Notes: a model not told the origin generated them from the sequence alone. A DNA stretch of 64,000 bases from Crotalaria pallida (GCA_037953625.1 CM075650.1:121999706-122063705); one strand, 5' to 3'; positions 20,666 through 32,493 are shown, numbered from the stretch's first letter. Numbers and translations are program-made.

Positions 20666-23321
20666 ATATCTTCTGAATGCACAAGATGCAAACAAAAAAT
20701 AGTTGGATAAATATGCTTTAAGCTGGCTTTTATTAAATCAAGTAAAATGTTGATACATTATCCTCTATTAGCATCTCATATAAGAACATACTAAAGCATG
20801 TGTCCTGATTGTTAGCGAACCATATAATAAGAAAAAAACTGCAATAATATAATATTTCATTGAAATTTATGAACAAAAAAAATTGATCATTTAGATGCAC
20901 ACCATAAACACCAATCACAAGTTAATTGTAAAATGAAAACCCAGCATAACATTTATTTCAAACTAAGCATAGTCATGAATAATTGAAATGTTGAAAACCA
21001 ATTATTAATTGGAACATGTCTTGCCTGGTAATATTGTATGAGTCAAAAGATGATTTATGATTTCACATTGAAAATTTAAAACAGCTTCAGATTCAGTTCA
21101 ACTAATAAGAGATTAAGTTGTAGATGTTCCTTAATAAGTCATATTAGCAAACATAAGATACCTTAATGAAATTCAAATTCAAGGATATACATTATCTTGT
21201 GATGAATTGCTTCTTGCACCTAATATGCTAGTTGAGTTTATGAGATCACAACACCAGATATTCCCTAGAAAATTCTTACAATTAGATGTGAAAATTAAAG
21301 GGGGGAAATTCCTATAAGAAGCTAATAGTCACTGTCCTAAACCAGTATCATATGTACTTGAAAGCTTGTTCGATACTTCACCAGAAAATCTATTATCAAA
21401 AAGAATGAAGCTAAACATGGAAACAGTTTAAGGGAGAGGGGGTCTTACTAATAGAAGAATGAACCAGGGACCCAAAAACAAAAAAAAACAAGGACAAGCA
21501 ACACAGTAAAAGGGAAATATACCAGCTAAGATTCTTTGAATTTTGTGATCACACAGAGCAATCTCATCCTCTATCATGCCTGCTGAAGTGTCTGCACAAA
21601 GAAAAGTCTAAGATAAATGTAAATGCAGAGTTTTCACCTTATGAATAATCGCAGGAAGCAAGTCCTTAAAATCAAGGCACATTCACTTACAGTGTCGTTG
21701 CTGGAAGAGGTATTGATATGTGTAAGTTCATATCCTGGGCTTCCTCGATAGAATCTGGCTGTGTAACTGTACAGCTTCCATTGTTTATTTCATGTTTCGG
21801 AGATTCAATGTTATCACTGAGCATCCACTCTTGGGCCTAACTCCCATATTCTCATCTGCCACTTCAGTAATTGGGCTCAAGTTAACAGGACCATTGCTAA
21901 CACACTGCTTGGCATGTTATCCCAGACAACAGATCTAGACATGCCCTCGCTACTTACAAAAGACTCTATCACTTCAGTGTTGTCTGTCAATGTATTTTTC
22001 TCTTCCAGCTTTGAATCTTGCATACTATCTGAGAATGCTTCGCTACAAAAATGGCAATGATTATAATTAGGGGAAGAATATGCTAGGGCTCTGAAATTTC
22101 TGATAATGAGAGCGGAATATATTTCTGCAAACTTGACAATCAAACTCTAAGAGGAATATGGTTAATCAATATTTCTAACTCTCATCTATTATAGTTTAGG
22201 CTCATGATCATAGTCACTAACATTGGTTTAAATAACACACTAGTTAGAAATTAACACATGTAACTCTAAGAACGATTGTGCAATTTTTAACACTATTATT
22301 TTAACAAGATTCGAAAGAAGTGGGGTGACAACTTACTTGAGCTTCATACATCAACGATAACTGTAATAGTATCTTGTATTAGTAAGCCAAACTTTTGCAG
22401 TGGAATCTATTTCTTATTTTCAATCTCCAAGGAAATACAGGACAAACTAAAATTTACCTGATATCAAACTCTTCTGATTTCTAAACAGCTTCCTGAGCAG
22501 CTTTCATAGCTTTATTAGTCGTATCATGATTAGAACAAAAACGCCTCTGAAGATTAAGGGAAAGAGAGGCTGAAAAAAGCAATTAGCAAAAAACAACCAA
22601 AACCAACTAAGTTAAAGCAAAATAGACAGAGCAAAATTAGATAAAACTGAACATTGAAAATCAGAGTCATGGGAATAATGACCCTCGGATTTTCAAGTGA
22701 ATGGTACCATTGAAATTCGAATAGATAAGAGAGCATGAAATAGAAGCTTCAAATTTAACCGGTAACGAATCGAAGAATAAGTAGCTTACCATTGAAGAAT
22801 TAACTAACAATTGAAGTTAGAACAAATTGAAGAAACTAGGTTTTGGATTTCACCAATGAAGCAGATTGGTGTAGGTGTGACAATGATTATTGTTCGATAT
22901 TGAAGTTCAGATTTCAATGGGTGCGGTGGTGAAAGCTCGCGATTGAAGAAGCTCGTGCGGTTAAAGAATGATTTTCCAGAATCGATTTAGGGTTCAATAT
23001 ATATATGCAAAAAGGAATCGATTAACCTTCAAGAAAATCACAGTGACAGGGTGGAGCTGAATCATGGTGGCTGAGTAGAGACGCGATGGCGGAGCGAGAG
23101 TGAGAGATTGACGGTCACGGTGAAGATTGAGAGCTGAGCTGAACGAGAATGGAACGAGTGAGTGTGAGAGTGATGAAACATACGTGCGAGTAACACGTGA
23201 GAGCTTGCAAGTTGTGGCTGTTCATAATCTGACGCAAAATTGCATCTAAAATTGAGCACCGACGATAGTTCTAAGAACCGCCGCAAATTATTCCCCGTAA
23301 ATAACACCTTTTCTTGTGGTG
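20666..23321 (-). mobile_element. Candidate CACTA-type (Pack-CACTA-like) segment with exon-like pieces of an unknown gene
   Basis: On minus the segment starts at 23321 with CACCACAAGAAAAGG and a GCGGCGG subterminal word. A leader-like stretch follows, then open pieces flanked by splice-like sites. One piece (about 21880-22045) contains SKLEEKNTLTDNTEVIESF; another (about 21680-21830) contains NNGSCTVTQPDSIEEAQDM; a third (about 21540-21595) contains GMIEDEIALCDHKIQRI. I do not recognise the parent gene, and no transposase is visible. The far end is missing or coincides with the copy at 20665. A captured-gene CACTA is the best reading, but an ordinary decayed gene next to transposon ends is also possible. 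Confidence 0.4.
23277..23321 (-). repeat. CACTA-like terminal sequence, copy 2
   Basis: On minus: CACCACAAGAAAAGGTGTT, then a subterminal GCGGCGGTTCT. Plant CACTA elements typically begin CACTACAAGAAA, so this is a one-base variant. The 3-bp target duplication cannot be tested without the opposite end. Confidence 0.55.
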
Positions 23322-23769
23322 AAATGTTGTTAGACTATATGAGGTTTCTCTGTAACATACATGTGCAAATTCTTTTCTCAACTTTTTGAAATGAATATTG
23401 GTGTGCTAAGGTATATGCATGTTATTTATCTTTGATTCTCTATTTTGTAAGTCATTGAACTGGTGAATATTTTGAGTTTTCATACTTGGTTTTATGCTTA
23501 AAGTCATATTATTTTGATGTTACTTGGCTTTGTTATATGCATATTCATGTAAGGCAATTTATGATAAGGCTGCGAAGGAGCTCGAATCCAATTAGGTTGA
23601 TGGATTCACCCGTGTCACATCATCTTTTAATGATGAAGGCTGTGAAAAATTTCTTATTGTGAATATTCTTCTATTAATGATTAAGGAACAGATCATGTTT
23701 GGTCTTTTATTCATTATTTTTATTTTTGTATTATGTTTAGTTGAGTTCAAATTTCCCTATTATTTAATA

Positions 23770-24332
23770 ATATCTAAGAGTAATAAATAAATCTTAACTG
23801 ATTAACTAGCTTTTTGATCAAGTAACCATTGAAATATCAAATGTTCCCTGTGCATCGCATAATTGATTAACTTGCTTTGTGGTCAAGGAATGTGTTTGGT
23901 GTTGAATGAAATTTTACCATCATTTTTCTGCGGGTTTTAAATATGTATGATACTGAGACTTTGGTTAATAGATGTCATCTAAAATTCTAAATTTTTCTTT
24001 GTCTTTGTCTTTGTCTACTTGTTGCTTAGAGGACAACAGAATGCGAAAAATTTTCCTTTTTTTTAGACTTTGTTTTAAATCCTTGATGCACGAAGGAAAG
24101 AAATGCTAAAATTGATTTGATATTTTGGTAGAAAAATTTATTTTGCTTAAACCTATCAAGTCATGTTTATCAACCACTTTTTAATGAAAATATTATATAT
24201 AGATAATTTTTACTATTTTTATTTAATCATATCTAATAGTAAAGAATAAATCTTAACTTATTAACTCAATTTTTAATCTCCCAATTGTTGGAGTATCATC
24301 TACCGTGTGCATCGCACGGACAAAATTACTAG
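23770..24332 (+). mobile_element. Helitron-type 3' ends, one good and one decayed
   Basis: At 24303-24319 a CCGTG...CACGG hairpin (loop TGCATCG) is followed nine bases later by CTAG (24329-24332) and a T. This is the classical Helitron 3' terminus inserted between A and T. The preceding about 100 bp has a diverged relative at 23770-23865 (same 'aataaatcttaact' stretch and 'gtgcatcgca' word) with the hairpin lost. No 5' TC end and no Rep/helicase gene were found, so the element is non-autonomous and its left limit is unknown. A faint related word (CCGTGCAACGTACTAG) occurs at 42865-42880. Confidence 0.55.
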
Positions 24333-24849
24333 TTGGATGAAAGATTGTGGTAAAAGGATTTTTCTTTGAGAATTATTTAGTGTATTTACATTGATATAGC
24401 TTGCTGTCAAAAAATATTTCTAAGTGTTTTAAGTGTTTGAAAAGTGAGTTTGTTTGTGTAGAAGTTAGATTTGTTTTAAACAAAAGTTAGATAAAGTTTG
24501 GAGTGAATTTTATTGATGTGTAAACATTTTGTTTAATTCTATCCAAACTTTATTTGTGATGTATTAGGACTTAGAAAAATAATAGATTATGTTAGAAGTT
24601 TAGGTTCTTTGATTGTAAATAAAAAATAATGTGAACAAATTTCTGGTGTCTTTGAAATAATTTGTGCACGTGTTATATGCTATCCAAAAATTTCTTTAAA
24701 GTTAGTATTAGTTTAAAAGTGATTTCTTGTGTTTAGAACTTAGGAATTTTGGTGATATTGAATGTAATGAGCCCTTGGATAATTTTTTATGTTTTAAAAG
24801 TGATTTTTTTTCTCAAAAATCCAGTTGCTGACTTGCTGTCCCGAATTTA

Positions 24850-24916
24850 TTTTCAAAGTAATACGAGTTTAAAAATGATTTTTTTCAAAGTAATACGAGT
24901 TTAAAAATGATTTTCT
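24850..24916. repeat. 33-bp tandem duplication
   Basis: Two adjacent copies of a unit containing CAAAGTAATACGAGTTTAAA, immediately left of a SINE copy. Replication slippage is the simplest origin. Confidence 0.75.
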
Positions 24917-25021
24917 TTTTTTTTTTTTGTTTACATGAGAGGTCTGGGACTAGAACCCATGACCTGGGGAGGGGAAAATCCTAAGTGTCCTTGCAGCCAC
25001 CAACTGGGCTGTCTTACGCGG
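24915..25021 (-). mobile_element. tRNA-derived SINE, copy 1
   Basis: On minus: a tRNA-like head with AGCCCAGTTGGTGG (A-box region), then GGGTTCTAGTCCC (B box), and an A tail (T run on plus at the left edge). It is shared with 25362-25483 and 25702-25809. Flanking duplication is unclear for this copy. Confidence 0.75.
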
Positions 25022-25361
25022 ACAAAAAATCTAGGACTTAAGAATTTTAGTGGTGTTAATTATAGAAAAATTTGAACAACAAAGTCGTTTTTCAAGATTT
25101 TCTTGATGTTGTCCAAAAACTTCAGCATTGTAAATAATTTTGTAACGTGAATTTTATTTTTGACGTTTATAAGGTTTGAATGTGTTTGAAGTTGGATTTT
25201 TTTTAAATGTTTGACGTACATACCTTGATTAACGTTTGTCTGAGTTTTAAAAAGATTTTCTGCATTCATATAAAATAGAATAACTGTGGTAACATAGTAA
25301 TTATTTTAATCGTGTTGACAAGGGCGAGTGTATGATAACATCCACTCTTGTCACCATTATT

Positions 25362-25483
25362 ATTTTTTTTTGTTTACATGAGAGATCTAATACTAGAACC
25401 CATGACCTGGGGAGGGGGAAGACCTGGGGAGGGGAAAATCCTAAGTGTCCCTGCAACCACCAACTGGACTGTCTTACACAGAC
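25362..25483 (-). mobile_element. tRNA-derived SINE, copy 2
   Basis: Same family, with a 15-bp target duplication CTTGTCACCATTATT at 25347-25361 and 25484-25498. It carries an internal duplication of about 16 bp (GACCTGGGGAGGGG twice) that lengthens it to 122 bp. The B box is slightly changed. Confidence 0.85.
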
Positions 25484-25701
25484 CTTGTCACCATTATTTT
25501 ACTATTGCATTATATTATTCATGTTTATCACTTTGAACCAATATTATTTTAATGATTTATTATTCATGCGTATGACCTTTTATGCATTTCAAAAGGACAC
25601 CATTCACAAACAAAAATTAAGTAACATTTCTAAATAGCTCTCCTCCACCAAAGATGATTCCAAATTATAAGTCCGAATATTTCACAACTATATGACTCTT
25701 T

Positions 25702-25809
25702 TTTTTTTTTTTTTGGTTTACATGGGAGGTCTGGGACTAAAACCCATGACCTAGGGGAGGGGAAAATCTTAAGTGTCCCTGCAGTCACCAACTGGGCTGT
25801 CTTACGCGG
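25702..25809 (-). mobile_element. tRNA-derived SINE, copy 3
   Basis: Same family, 108 bp, with an 18-bp target duplication (ACAACTATATGACTCTTT) at 25684-25701 and 25810-25827. The A tail is T on plus. The intact long duplication shows a LINE-mediated insertion. Confidence 0.88.
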
Positions 25810-25833
25810 ACAACTATATGACTCTTTAAATGT

Positions 25834-25865
<32 letters not shown>

Positions 25866-26108
25866 TAGAAAATTAATAATACTAATATGGCCCTCTCTGA
25901 TGAAAAAATATATATTTCATTTGTTATTCTTCTTATTGTATTATTATTATACACTAACTCACGGTTTTGCTGCATTTGATTTTCATTTTTTCTTTATTAA
26001 AAATTAGAATGGTTCTTTTGTCATGTATCCATTATCAATATTATCTTGCTAAAAGAATCGGTTGGTATTGTAATTCCTACTCCCATTCAATAAAAGAAAA
26101 CTCTTTTA

Positions 26109-26302
26109 CCAACATGGGTTGGGACGAGTGGTAAGCGGCTCGGTCTCGCTTAAGCAAGGTCTCGAATTCGAGTCCTTGTGAATGCAGAAAAATCATGTTG
26201 GGAGACTCACCTGCCATAGCCAGGCACGGGACCCGGGTCGGATCCGGATGTACCTAGGTAGTACTTAGGAAACCGGGTGGGCAACCAAAAAAAAATAATA
26301 AT
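26109..26302 (+). mobile_element. Second SINE family member with 20-bp target duplication
   Basis: 194 bp between two perfect copies of AATAAAAGAAAACTCTTTTA (26089-26108 and 26303-26322). The head has a tRNA-like GAGTGGTAAGCGGC (A-box region) and TCGAATTCGAGTCC (B box). The body is GC-rich (GACCCGGGTCGGATCC) and the tail is A-rich, ending ATAATAATA. It is oriented plus and is unrelated to the three SINEs just upstream. Confidence 0.88.
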
Positions 26303-26954
26303 AATAAAAGAAAACTCTTTTAGGTACCAAATTCATCAATTGGTATTTTATTAGTAATTTCTGCTAAAAATTGTGAGATAATATTTTAAAGTAAGTGACA
26401 ATACAAATAAAATATTTAAAACAATGTAGCCCTAAAAAGACACTAACCAATAAAAACATGGATTGTTTGAATTATGATATTTACATGCAGTATTTCGGTA
26501 TAATGAATTCTTTGAAATTGAATATATCTATAAGGAGGAATAATCACCATGATATGAAACAAATTCTTTAAACAAAATTAGTTAAAAATAAATGGTAGGA
26601 GTGAAAGTGTTAATTTTTAAATTTGTCCTTAAGTTTCTAATTAGGCCCCCGTGATTAAAATATTTTTAACTAGGTCCCTATAAATAAATTATTATTAGTT
26701 AGGATTAGTTTTAAAATATGTCGTCTCATATTTGAAATTTTTAAATTAGCCCTTTAAATTTTAAGAAATTAAAGGTCAAATGTTTTTTTAAGGACTTAAT
26801 TTCAAAAATATTATATTCTTCAAAAACTTAAAAAATTATTTGAACATGAAAATTTATTTAGAATTGTTTACTCCTGACAACATTAATTAAAAAGTTTAAA
26901 AACACAAGACTTTATTAAAAAAGTCAAATACAAATGATCAATATTTGAGTAGAG

Positions 26955-26956
<2 letters not shown>

Positions 26957-27003
<47 letters not shown>
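26957..27003. repeat. (AT)n microsatellite
   Basis: An uninterrupted AT dinucleotide run of about 23 units in AT-rich intergenic DNA. A shorter run lies at about 25846-25864. Confidence 0.95.
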
Positions 27004-27004
<1 letters not shown>

Positions 27005-27362
27005 CTGTTGGAAGGACAGAGAGTAAGAGTGAGTATAGGTTAAATATATTGATGTATCTGAAATTTCAAAACTCAATTTTGCTATTGTTAGTTGAGAAAG
27101 AAAACATAAATAGTTTTATTTGTGGCAAAATATAAAAAATATCATTTAATTAACCATTTGCCTAAGCAAATTTGCAAATATATTGAAAAATCTAATTCAT
27201 ATAAAATTTAAGACGATAAAATTAAGGTATATATAATCTTAACCATTGAATTATACTATTAAAAATAACTAACAAATAAATTATTGACATATTATTCATA
27301 TAAGAAAATTTTAAAAAACAAAACATTTTAAATTAATATAATAAAACACTTATATTTCACAA

Positions 27363-28110
27363 TGCTTTTGTCTCATTTTGGGATTACAGTAAAAGGTTCA
27401 TAAGTTTATGAGATTGAGAACAAGTTGCTGAAAATACAATGAGGGAATCTCATAGTGGTGTAACATGGAGGTGAAAAAGCGGGCCTGATGAAGAGAGCCT
27501 TTTGGAAGAGATGAAATATTGATCCTAAAACAATGACCTTTTCTCTACTACTCACTCTTGGTTTTTTCTGCCTTTCCTCCGTTGCTTACTCCTATTTATA
27601 TTTTGTTTTCTTACCCCTCCTTTCTCTCCTCTTTCCTTTACGTTCCCCCATACCCTTTTCTCACTGTCTTTGTGCCATTAATCAACACACTTTTATGTCC
27701 TAGGTTGGCTCACACTCCCCTAAGTCTGGACATCTTCTCAAGGTATCCCAAAAGGAGACTTTCTTTTTGGGTGCTGGACATAAGGTCCTGTTTTGGTGAA
27801 AAGGGCTCTCCCTTAGCATAAGGTAGCCCAGAGGGTCAAAGTCATTATCCCAAGATCTCTATTTTCCAGGTCTACTTCATCAGTCCTCTCAACTTGAGCC
27901 TCGTGCCCACGCTTAGAGGCAAATCCCGCTCAAAGCCTTCCATGTCACGTCCGCCCTAAGGTTCCCAACGAGTTTCTTTCCAGTCTGTCATGTCATCTCC
28001 TCATAATTGGCCCAAGTGAATGAAAATCGTTCCTTTTCTATTACTGACTTCTTCTTGTGGGCTTGTGCTGGTTTGAACCAAAATGCATTTCTGAAAAGGG
28101 GTCCAGAACA
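27363..28110 (-). repeat. 3' LTR of element B
   Basis: 748 bp, TGCTTTTGTCTC to GTCCAGAACA on plus. The polypurine tract follows at 28111-28124 (GCAAGGGGGTTGT on minus). The TGC start is preserved here; the partner LTR has it changed to a T run. Confidence 0.9.
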
Positions 28111-30401
28111 ACAACCCCCTTGCAGCGGAGAGGAAACTGAAGAGTCAGTTTTTGCTTGCTTCTGTTACCTTCTTATTTCCTCTGGGCTGCACTCTTTTCA
28201 GCAGTCATTCGGAGCACTACTTCCACTAGCGTTGCAGTTAATAACCGTAGCTCATTGGTGGGTAACTGTCTTGAGCCTTGTGCTCCTTTATTGCTTTTCC
28301 CTTTCTTTCCTTCTATAAATTAACTTCACCATATTTGTTTTTTTACAACCATCTCATTCCCTCTTTGCCTTCCCTTTTCCCTCCATGTCTTCCTCTTCCT
28401 CTCCTCTCCCAAGTTCCACTGAAACTTCCTCCTCCTCAAACAATGATTCACCTACATAAACCCATTCTGAACCAATCCCCAACACAATTGTGTTTCGCTT
28501 CTTGCCTTCTTCCCCCAGTCTCGTCGCTACTCCTGTTGATGCCGGCAACCACCGCGAGGCCAACAACCTTCTGTGCCCAGTCCGCCCATTCCCCAAACCT
28601 CCTTCTAGCGCCCTCCTGGACTCCCCCGGTTCTCATGACATTTAAGTTCCTCTTTCAATGGCCAAACTGCTTTCAACTTCCTTCCCTCCTCCTAGTCACG
28701 AATTAGGGTCCTCTCTTCTCCGTTCTCGCCTGGCTCGGGAAGAGTTCCCTTGGTCACCCCTGCGGTACCATAGCAGAGTCGCCGCCACCGGTGGGTGGTC
28801 CGCGTGGATCGACCACGTCTTCGCCCACGACCCCCCTTTTGTTTAGATCCTCGAACAAGTTGGTATCGCTTCTGCCATCAAAGTGTCCTCTTGTTTGGGC
28901 GTTAATAAGAACATGGAAGATTTGGACCTCTTCGTTCTGCGGTAGTGTACTTCTACCCACACCTTCGTAACTTCATGGGGGGAGTTCGTGCCTACCCTGG
29001 AAGATGTTGTGGTGCTGCTCAAATTGCCTGCATTCGGTGATCAGTATTTTTCTTTTTCTACCCTGGATGACCGCCATATTGACATGGCAAAGAATTTGAA
29101 AGCGGCCACCATGGCCAGCGCTCGTCACTCTCGGGATGTATTTAAGCGTCGCAGGGCCAACATAGCGGCGAATTCTTCTAAGCGCATAAAGGGTACCAGC
29201 AATGTCCGCTCTCCAGCTTAGAAGGTCAATAAAACAGATTCTTTAAAGTACACGTTTGCTACTTGGATAAGGTATTTTCATGGTGACTTCTCTGATGGTA
29301 TATTTGAAGCAGGGCGCCAGGGCCTGTGGTTGATCCACGTTTGAGGCGTGCCGCCTTCATATCCTTTTTGTTAAGCCGTTATGTGTTCCCCGGTCCACCT
29401 TGGGAATCAGTGAGCTTAGCCGTTTTTATCTTTGCTTCTTTACTATTGGAGGGCGTACGCTTTCCCCTGACGTCCTTTTACCTGGGCGATCTCTATGCCT
29501 GATTGGATCAAGTAGCGGAACAGATGCGCTATTCTTTTGGCCGCCTTGCTATTAATTCTTTTCTAGGACTTGTTCTTTCTCCAGTATTTTTTTTTTGAAA
29601 GATTTCCTGAATATGGTCCGATTCACATTGTTCCTAGCATTCCTGCCTTGTCCTCTTCTTCTTCCCAAAACACAGCTAGTTCCCCTCAAACCCTGCAGCC
29701 CCATTCTTGGTGCTGGTCAGGCGGCAGACCCAGGAAGTTACTTTCTGACGTTATTGATGATGAGGATTCTTTCATCTTTCGTCCTTACATTGGAAATCTC
29801 TTCCCTGGTGTGGATGGACTCCATGACTTGTACGATGAACAGAAGCTTAGTACTCGTAATAACCGCTCCAGGCGTGTAGAGGGGATTTTTGACTTGTGGC
29901 TGTTGATAATTACACCACGCCATCTTCCTGGCTTCATACTCACGGACAATATAGGTGCATTTGGTGGAGCTTTGTGGCCTTTCCCATATCGTCCTGATCG
30001 CGTGGCCTGACAATTTGGCTTTGATCAAACTCATTGTGCACACACTGCTCGTCCCCTGCTGACATTCCTAGCGCCTTGGCTACAGTTGTGTTGCAACCCG
30101 CTTCGGATTTGCCTCCTTTTGATCCTTCCCTTCTTGTCCCTGTGACTCGTGTTGGCGGCGCGATAGACACCTGGTTTGACTGCCAAGATGCTTTACTTCA
30201 GGCTATCCGTCGCTATGAATCTGTGCGCAGCATCACTCCTTCTTCCTCTGTGAGGCTTATCTACAAGGATACTTGTTATGCGCCCATGTCTAAAAAGGAC
30301 GGTACAGGTACCCGTTTTATTCTTTCCTTTCATTGTTTATTGTTTTACCTATTAGAACAAGAAATGTTGCTTCCCCTTTTTACTCTATCCTTTTTCTTTT
30401 T

Positions 30402-30931
30402 GGCATAAATACTTTTTTTTGTCCTGTATCTTATTTTTAGGTTTCAATTTGGTCCTTTATCTTTGAAAAGAGTCAATTTAGTCCTTCATATTTCTGATAT
30501 TTGTCAATTTCATCCTTTTGTCATGATGATGTTAAATTTTCACCGAAATATACTAATTTTGTAACATGTTTCTTATTTCAGTAACCAGGATCTACATTTT
30601 CTCGTTGAAATCTACATTTTTCGTCACATTTGATACTTTGATTGATAAAATTTTAATGTCATTCCAATTTTTTAGGGTGAAAATTCCCACACATTTTTGC
30701 CTTTTTTGTTTTAAAAATTACAAATTACAACGATACAATGCATATTATGATGATTAGAAAAGGAATTCTAGGCAAAATCAATATATTCCGGTGAAAATTT
30801 AACACTATTATGACAAAATGATGAAATTGACAAATATTAAAAACACAGAGGACTAAATTGACTCTTATTAAAGATGAAGGACCAAATTGAAACCTAAAAA
30901 TAAGATAAAGGACCAAAAGAATATTTAAGCC
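30402..30931. mobile_element. Mutator-type MITE with 9-bp target duplication
   Basis: 530 bp with terminal inverted repeats of roughly 110 bp (GGCATAAATACTTTTTTTTG against GGCTTAAATATTCTTTTGG) and duplication TTTCTTTTT at 30393-30401 and 30932-30940. It contains the 'ATTTGGTCC/GGACCAAAT' words common in such MITEs. It sits wholly inside the intron 30308-30947 of the antisense gene, which was about 100 bp before insertion. It has no coding capacity. Confidence 0.9.
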
Positions 30932-31509
30932 TTTCTTTTTCTAACAGGTGGTTCTGCCCCTCCCCATTCAGAGGCCAAAGGCAAGACTTCTTCTAGTGCT
31001 CCTAAGCGTAAGGCGAGTACTTCGAAATCGTCTTCGTCTCTCAAGACTTCAGGTCCGCTATCCAAGAATCATAGAGTTACTATCTCCACTGGTGGCCCTG
31101 TTGCGCCTACGCGTAGGTCTCTACGTCATCAACGCTTACACCCTGTGGCTCCCTGCAAGCGTCCAGTAGAAACAGTGGACTTGGATACTGAAGATGATGT
31201 CACCTCTCCTAATGGAGAAGGAACAGTCGCTGTCGATTCTACACTTCCTCCTTCTGCAGATCAAAGCACAGCCAGCGCATGTGGTTCCCTTTCATCTCCT
31301 TCAGCTCATATTGCCACTGGCTCCCTCCCGCCTTCTCCTACCGGTGCCGATAATTAGCCCCCTTCTCCTCTTGTTGTGGATCTTCCCATTCGGCTCCTTG
31401 CTTCAGGTTAGTGAAATTATTTATGATCTATTGTCATCCCTTTCTCTGCCTGCTTTTGACTAATTCATTTTCCCTTGGTTAGGTGAAGCTCTTCCTACTT
31501 GTCATTCTC

Positions 31510-31740
31510 CTCATATTGCTGAAGACGCTCCTCAAAAGGAAGTACCTTCTGTTACTGAAACACTCGCTACTGATGTTACTGAAATTGCTGCCAATATCGA
31601 AACACCAGTTGCTGCTGATGTTATTGAAACACCTGCTGCCGCTGATGTTATTGAGATTGTTGCCAATACCGAAACGCCTGCTACTGCTGATGCTATTGAA
31701 ACACTTGCTACTGCTGATGTTATTGAAACTGTTGTTGCTC
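31510..31740 (+). repeat. Coding minisatellite in the antisense gene of element B
   Basis: Imperfect repeats of 24-36 bp encode variants of ETPA(T/A)ADVIE. They stay open in the frame that continues into 31749-31900. All changes are in multiples of three, consistent with slippage while the protein was under selection. Confidence 0.75.
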
Positions 31741-32493
31741 CAACCCCTTTGCCATTTTCCAAATTCACTCCGCTTCACACCACTGCGCTTGTGGTTCCTG
31801 GCACATCGGTTAAGGAAAGATCCCTCGCTCCTCATGACTCCAGACAGGGAGAGGCGCCAATTGTTGTTGCCCTTCCTTCTCCTTCTTCCGATCGCTCAGG
31901 TAGTGATGCACAGTATGCTTATTCACCTCCCTTTTCCTTTGTGCACATTAATGACTTCTTCCTTTATTTTATTGCAGCGCGAACTCTTCCAGACTTGACC
32001 AATTCCATGGCTCCTTTAGATTTGGCGTTAATCAACTCTTTCCTTGCATCCCAATCTGATGTGCAGCTTCCTCTGGATTCCCTTCCTTTTCCTTATCGTG
32101 AGCAAGGCTATCGCACTCTAGTTGCTTTCCTTAAAGTGTGCAAGACGCACCCTCTTCTTGAGCTGCTCTCTGTTCACATGTCTGCATTCCTGTCTCATCT
32201 TGCCTCTCTACAGCTTTTCCAATTTGCGGGCGCCTGGTTTGAAAACTCCGTGGTCATATGCAACGCCTTATGCTTTCCTTTCCTCCTAAGTCTAGCCAGG
32301 CTGCTGTTGCTACTGAACATAACATTGTTGCCCAGCTTACTGATCTTCTGAAGGTGATTTCAGATTTGGAGTCTAAGCTTGTTGAAGCTGAAGCGCGTCT
32401 TGCTAATTTGGACAAAGAGTTGGCCGTTGCTGCTACCCGTAAGAAAGCATATGAGGACATATGTGACTCCATTGGGCTTCTCCTTCACTTCTA

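Larger units (their letters stand above)
28384..32493 (+). pseudogene. Antisense accessory gene of element B, plant-mobile-domain-like
   Basis: Multi-exon coding remains on plus, starting at an ATG followed by a serine run. Pieces such as SWGEFVPTLEDVVVLLKLPAFG (about 28975-29040), the YTFATWIRYF region and WSGGRPRKLL (about 29720) resemble the plant mobile domain (PMD, aminotransferase-like) of transposon-derived proteins. A Ser/Pro-rich linker with a repeat block follows (31500-31740). A coiled-coil end lies at about 32258-32493 (LTDLLKVISDLESKLVEAEA). Splice borders with matching phase exist, for example donor 30308 and acceptor 30947. Several in-frame stops lie in the PMD part. It occupies the same slot as the antisense gene of element A but has a different domain. 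The activity is unknown. Confidence 0.65.

Noticed and set aside
24915..26302. tRNA genes
   Set aside because: A- and B-box words are present, but no cloverleaf could be drawn. Target duplications and A tails show SINEs.
31532..31768. Minus ORF with repetitive Val/Ala/Ser
   Set aside because: Antisense shadow of the coding minisatellite on plus.
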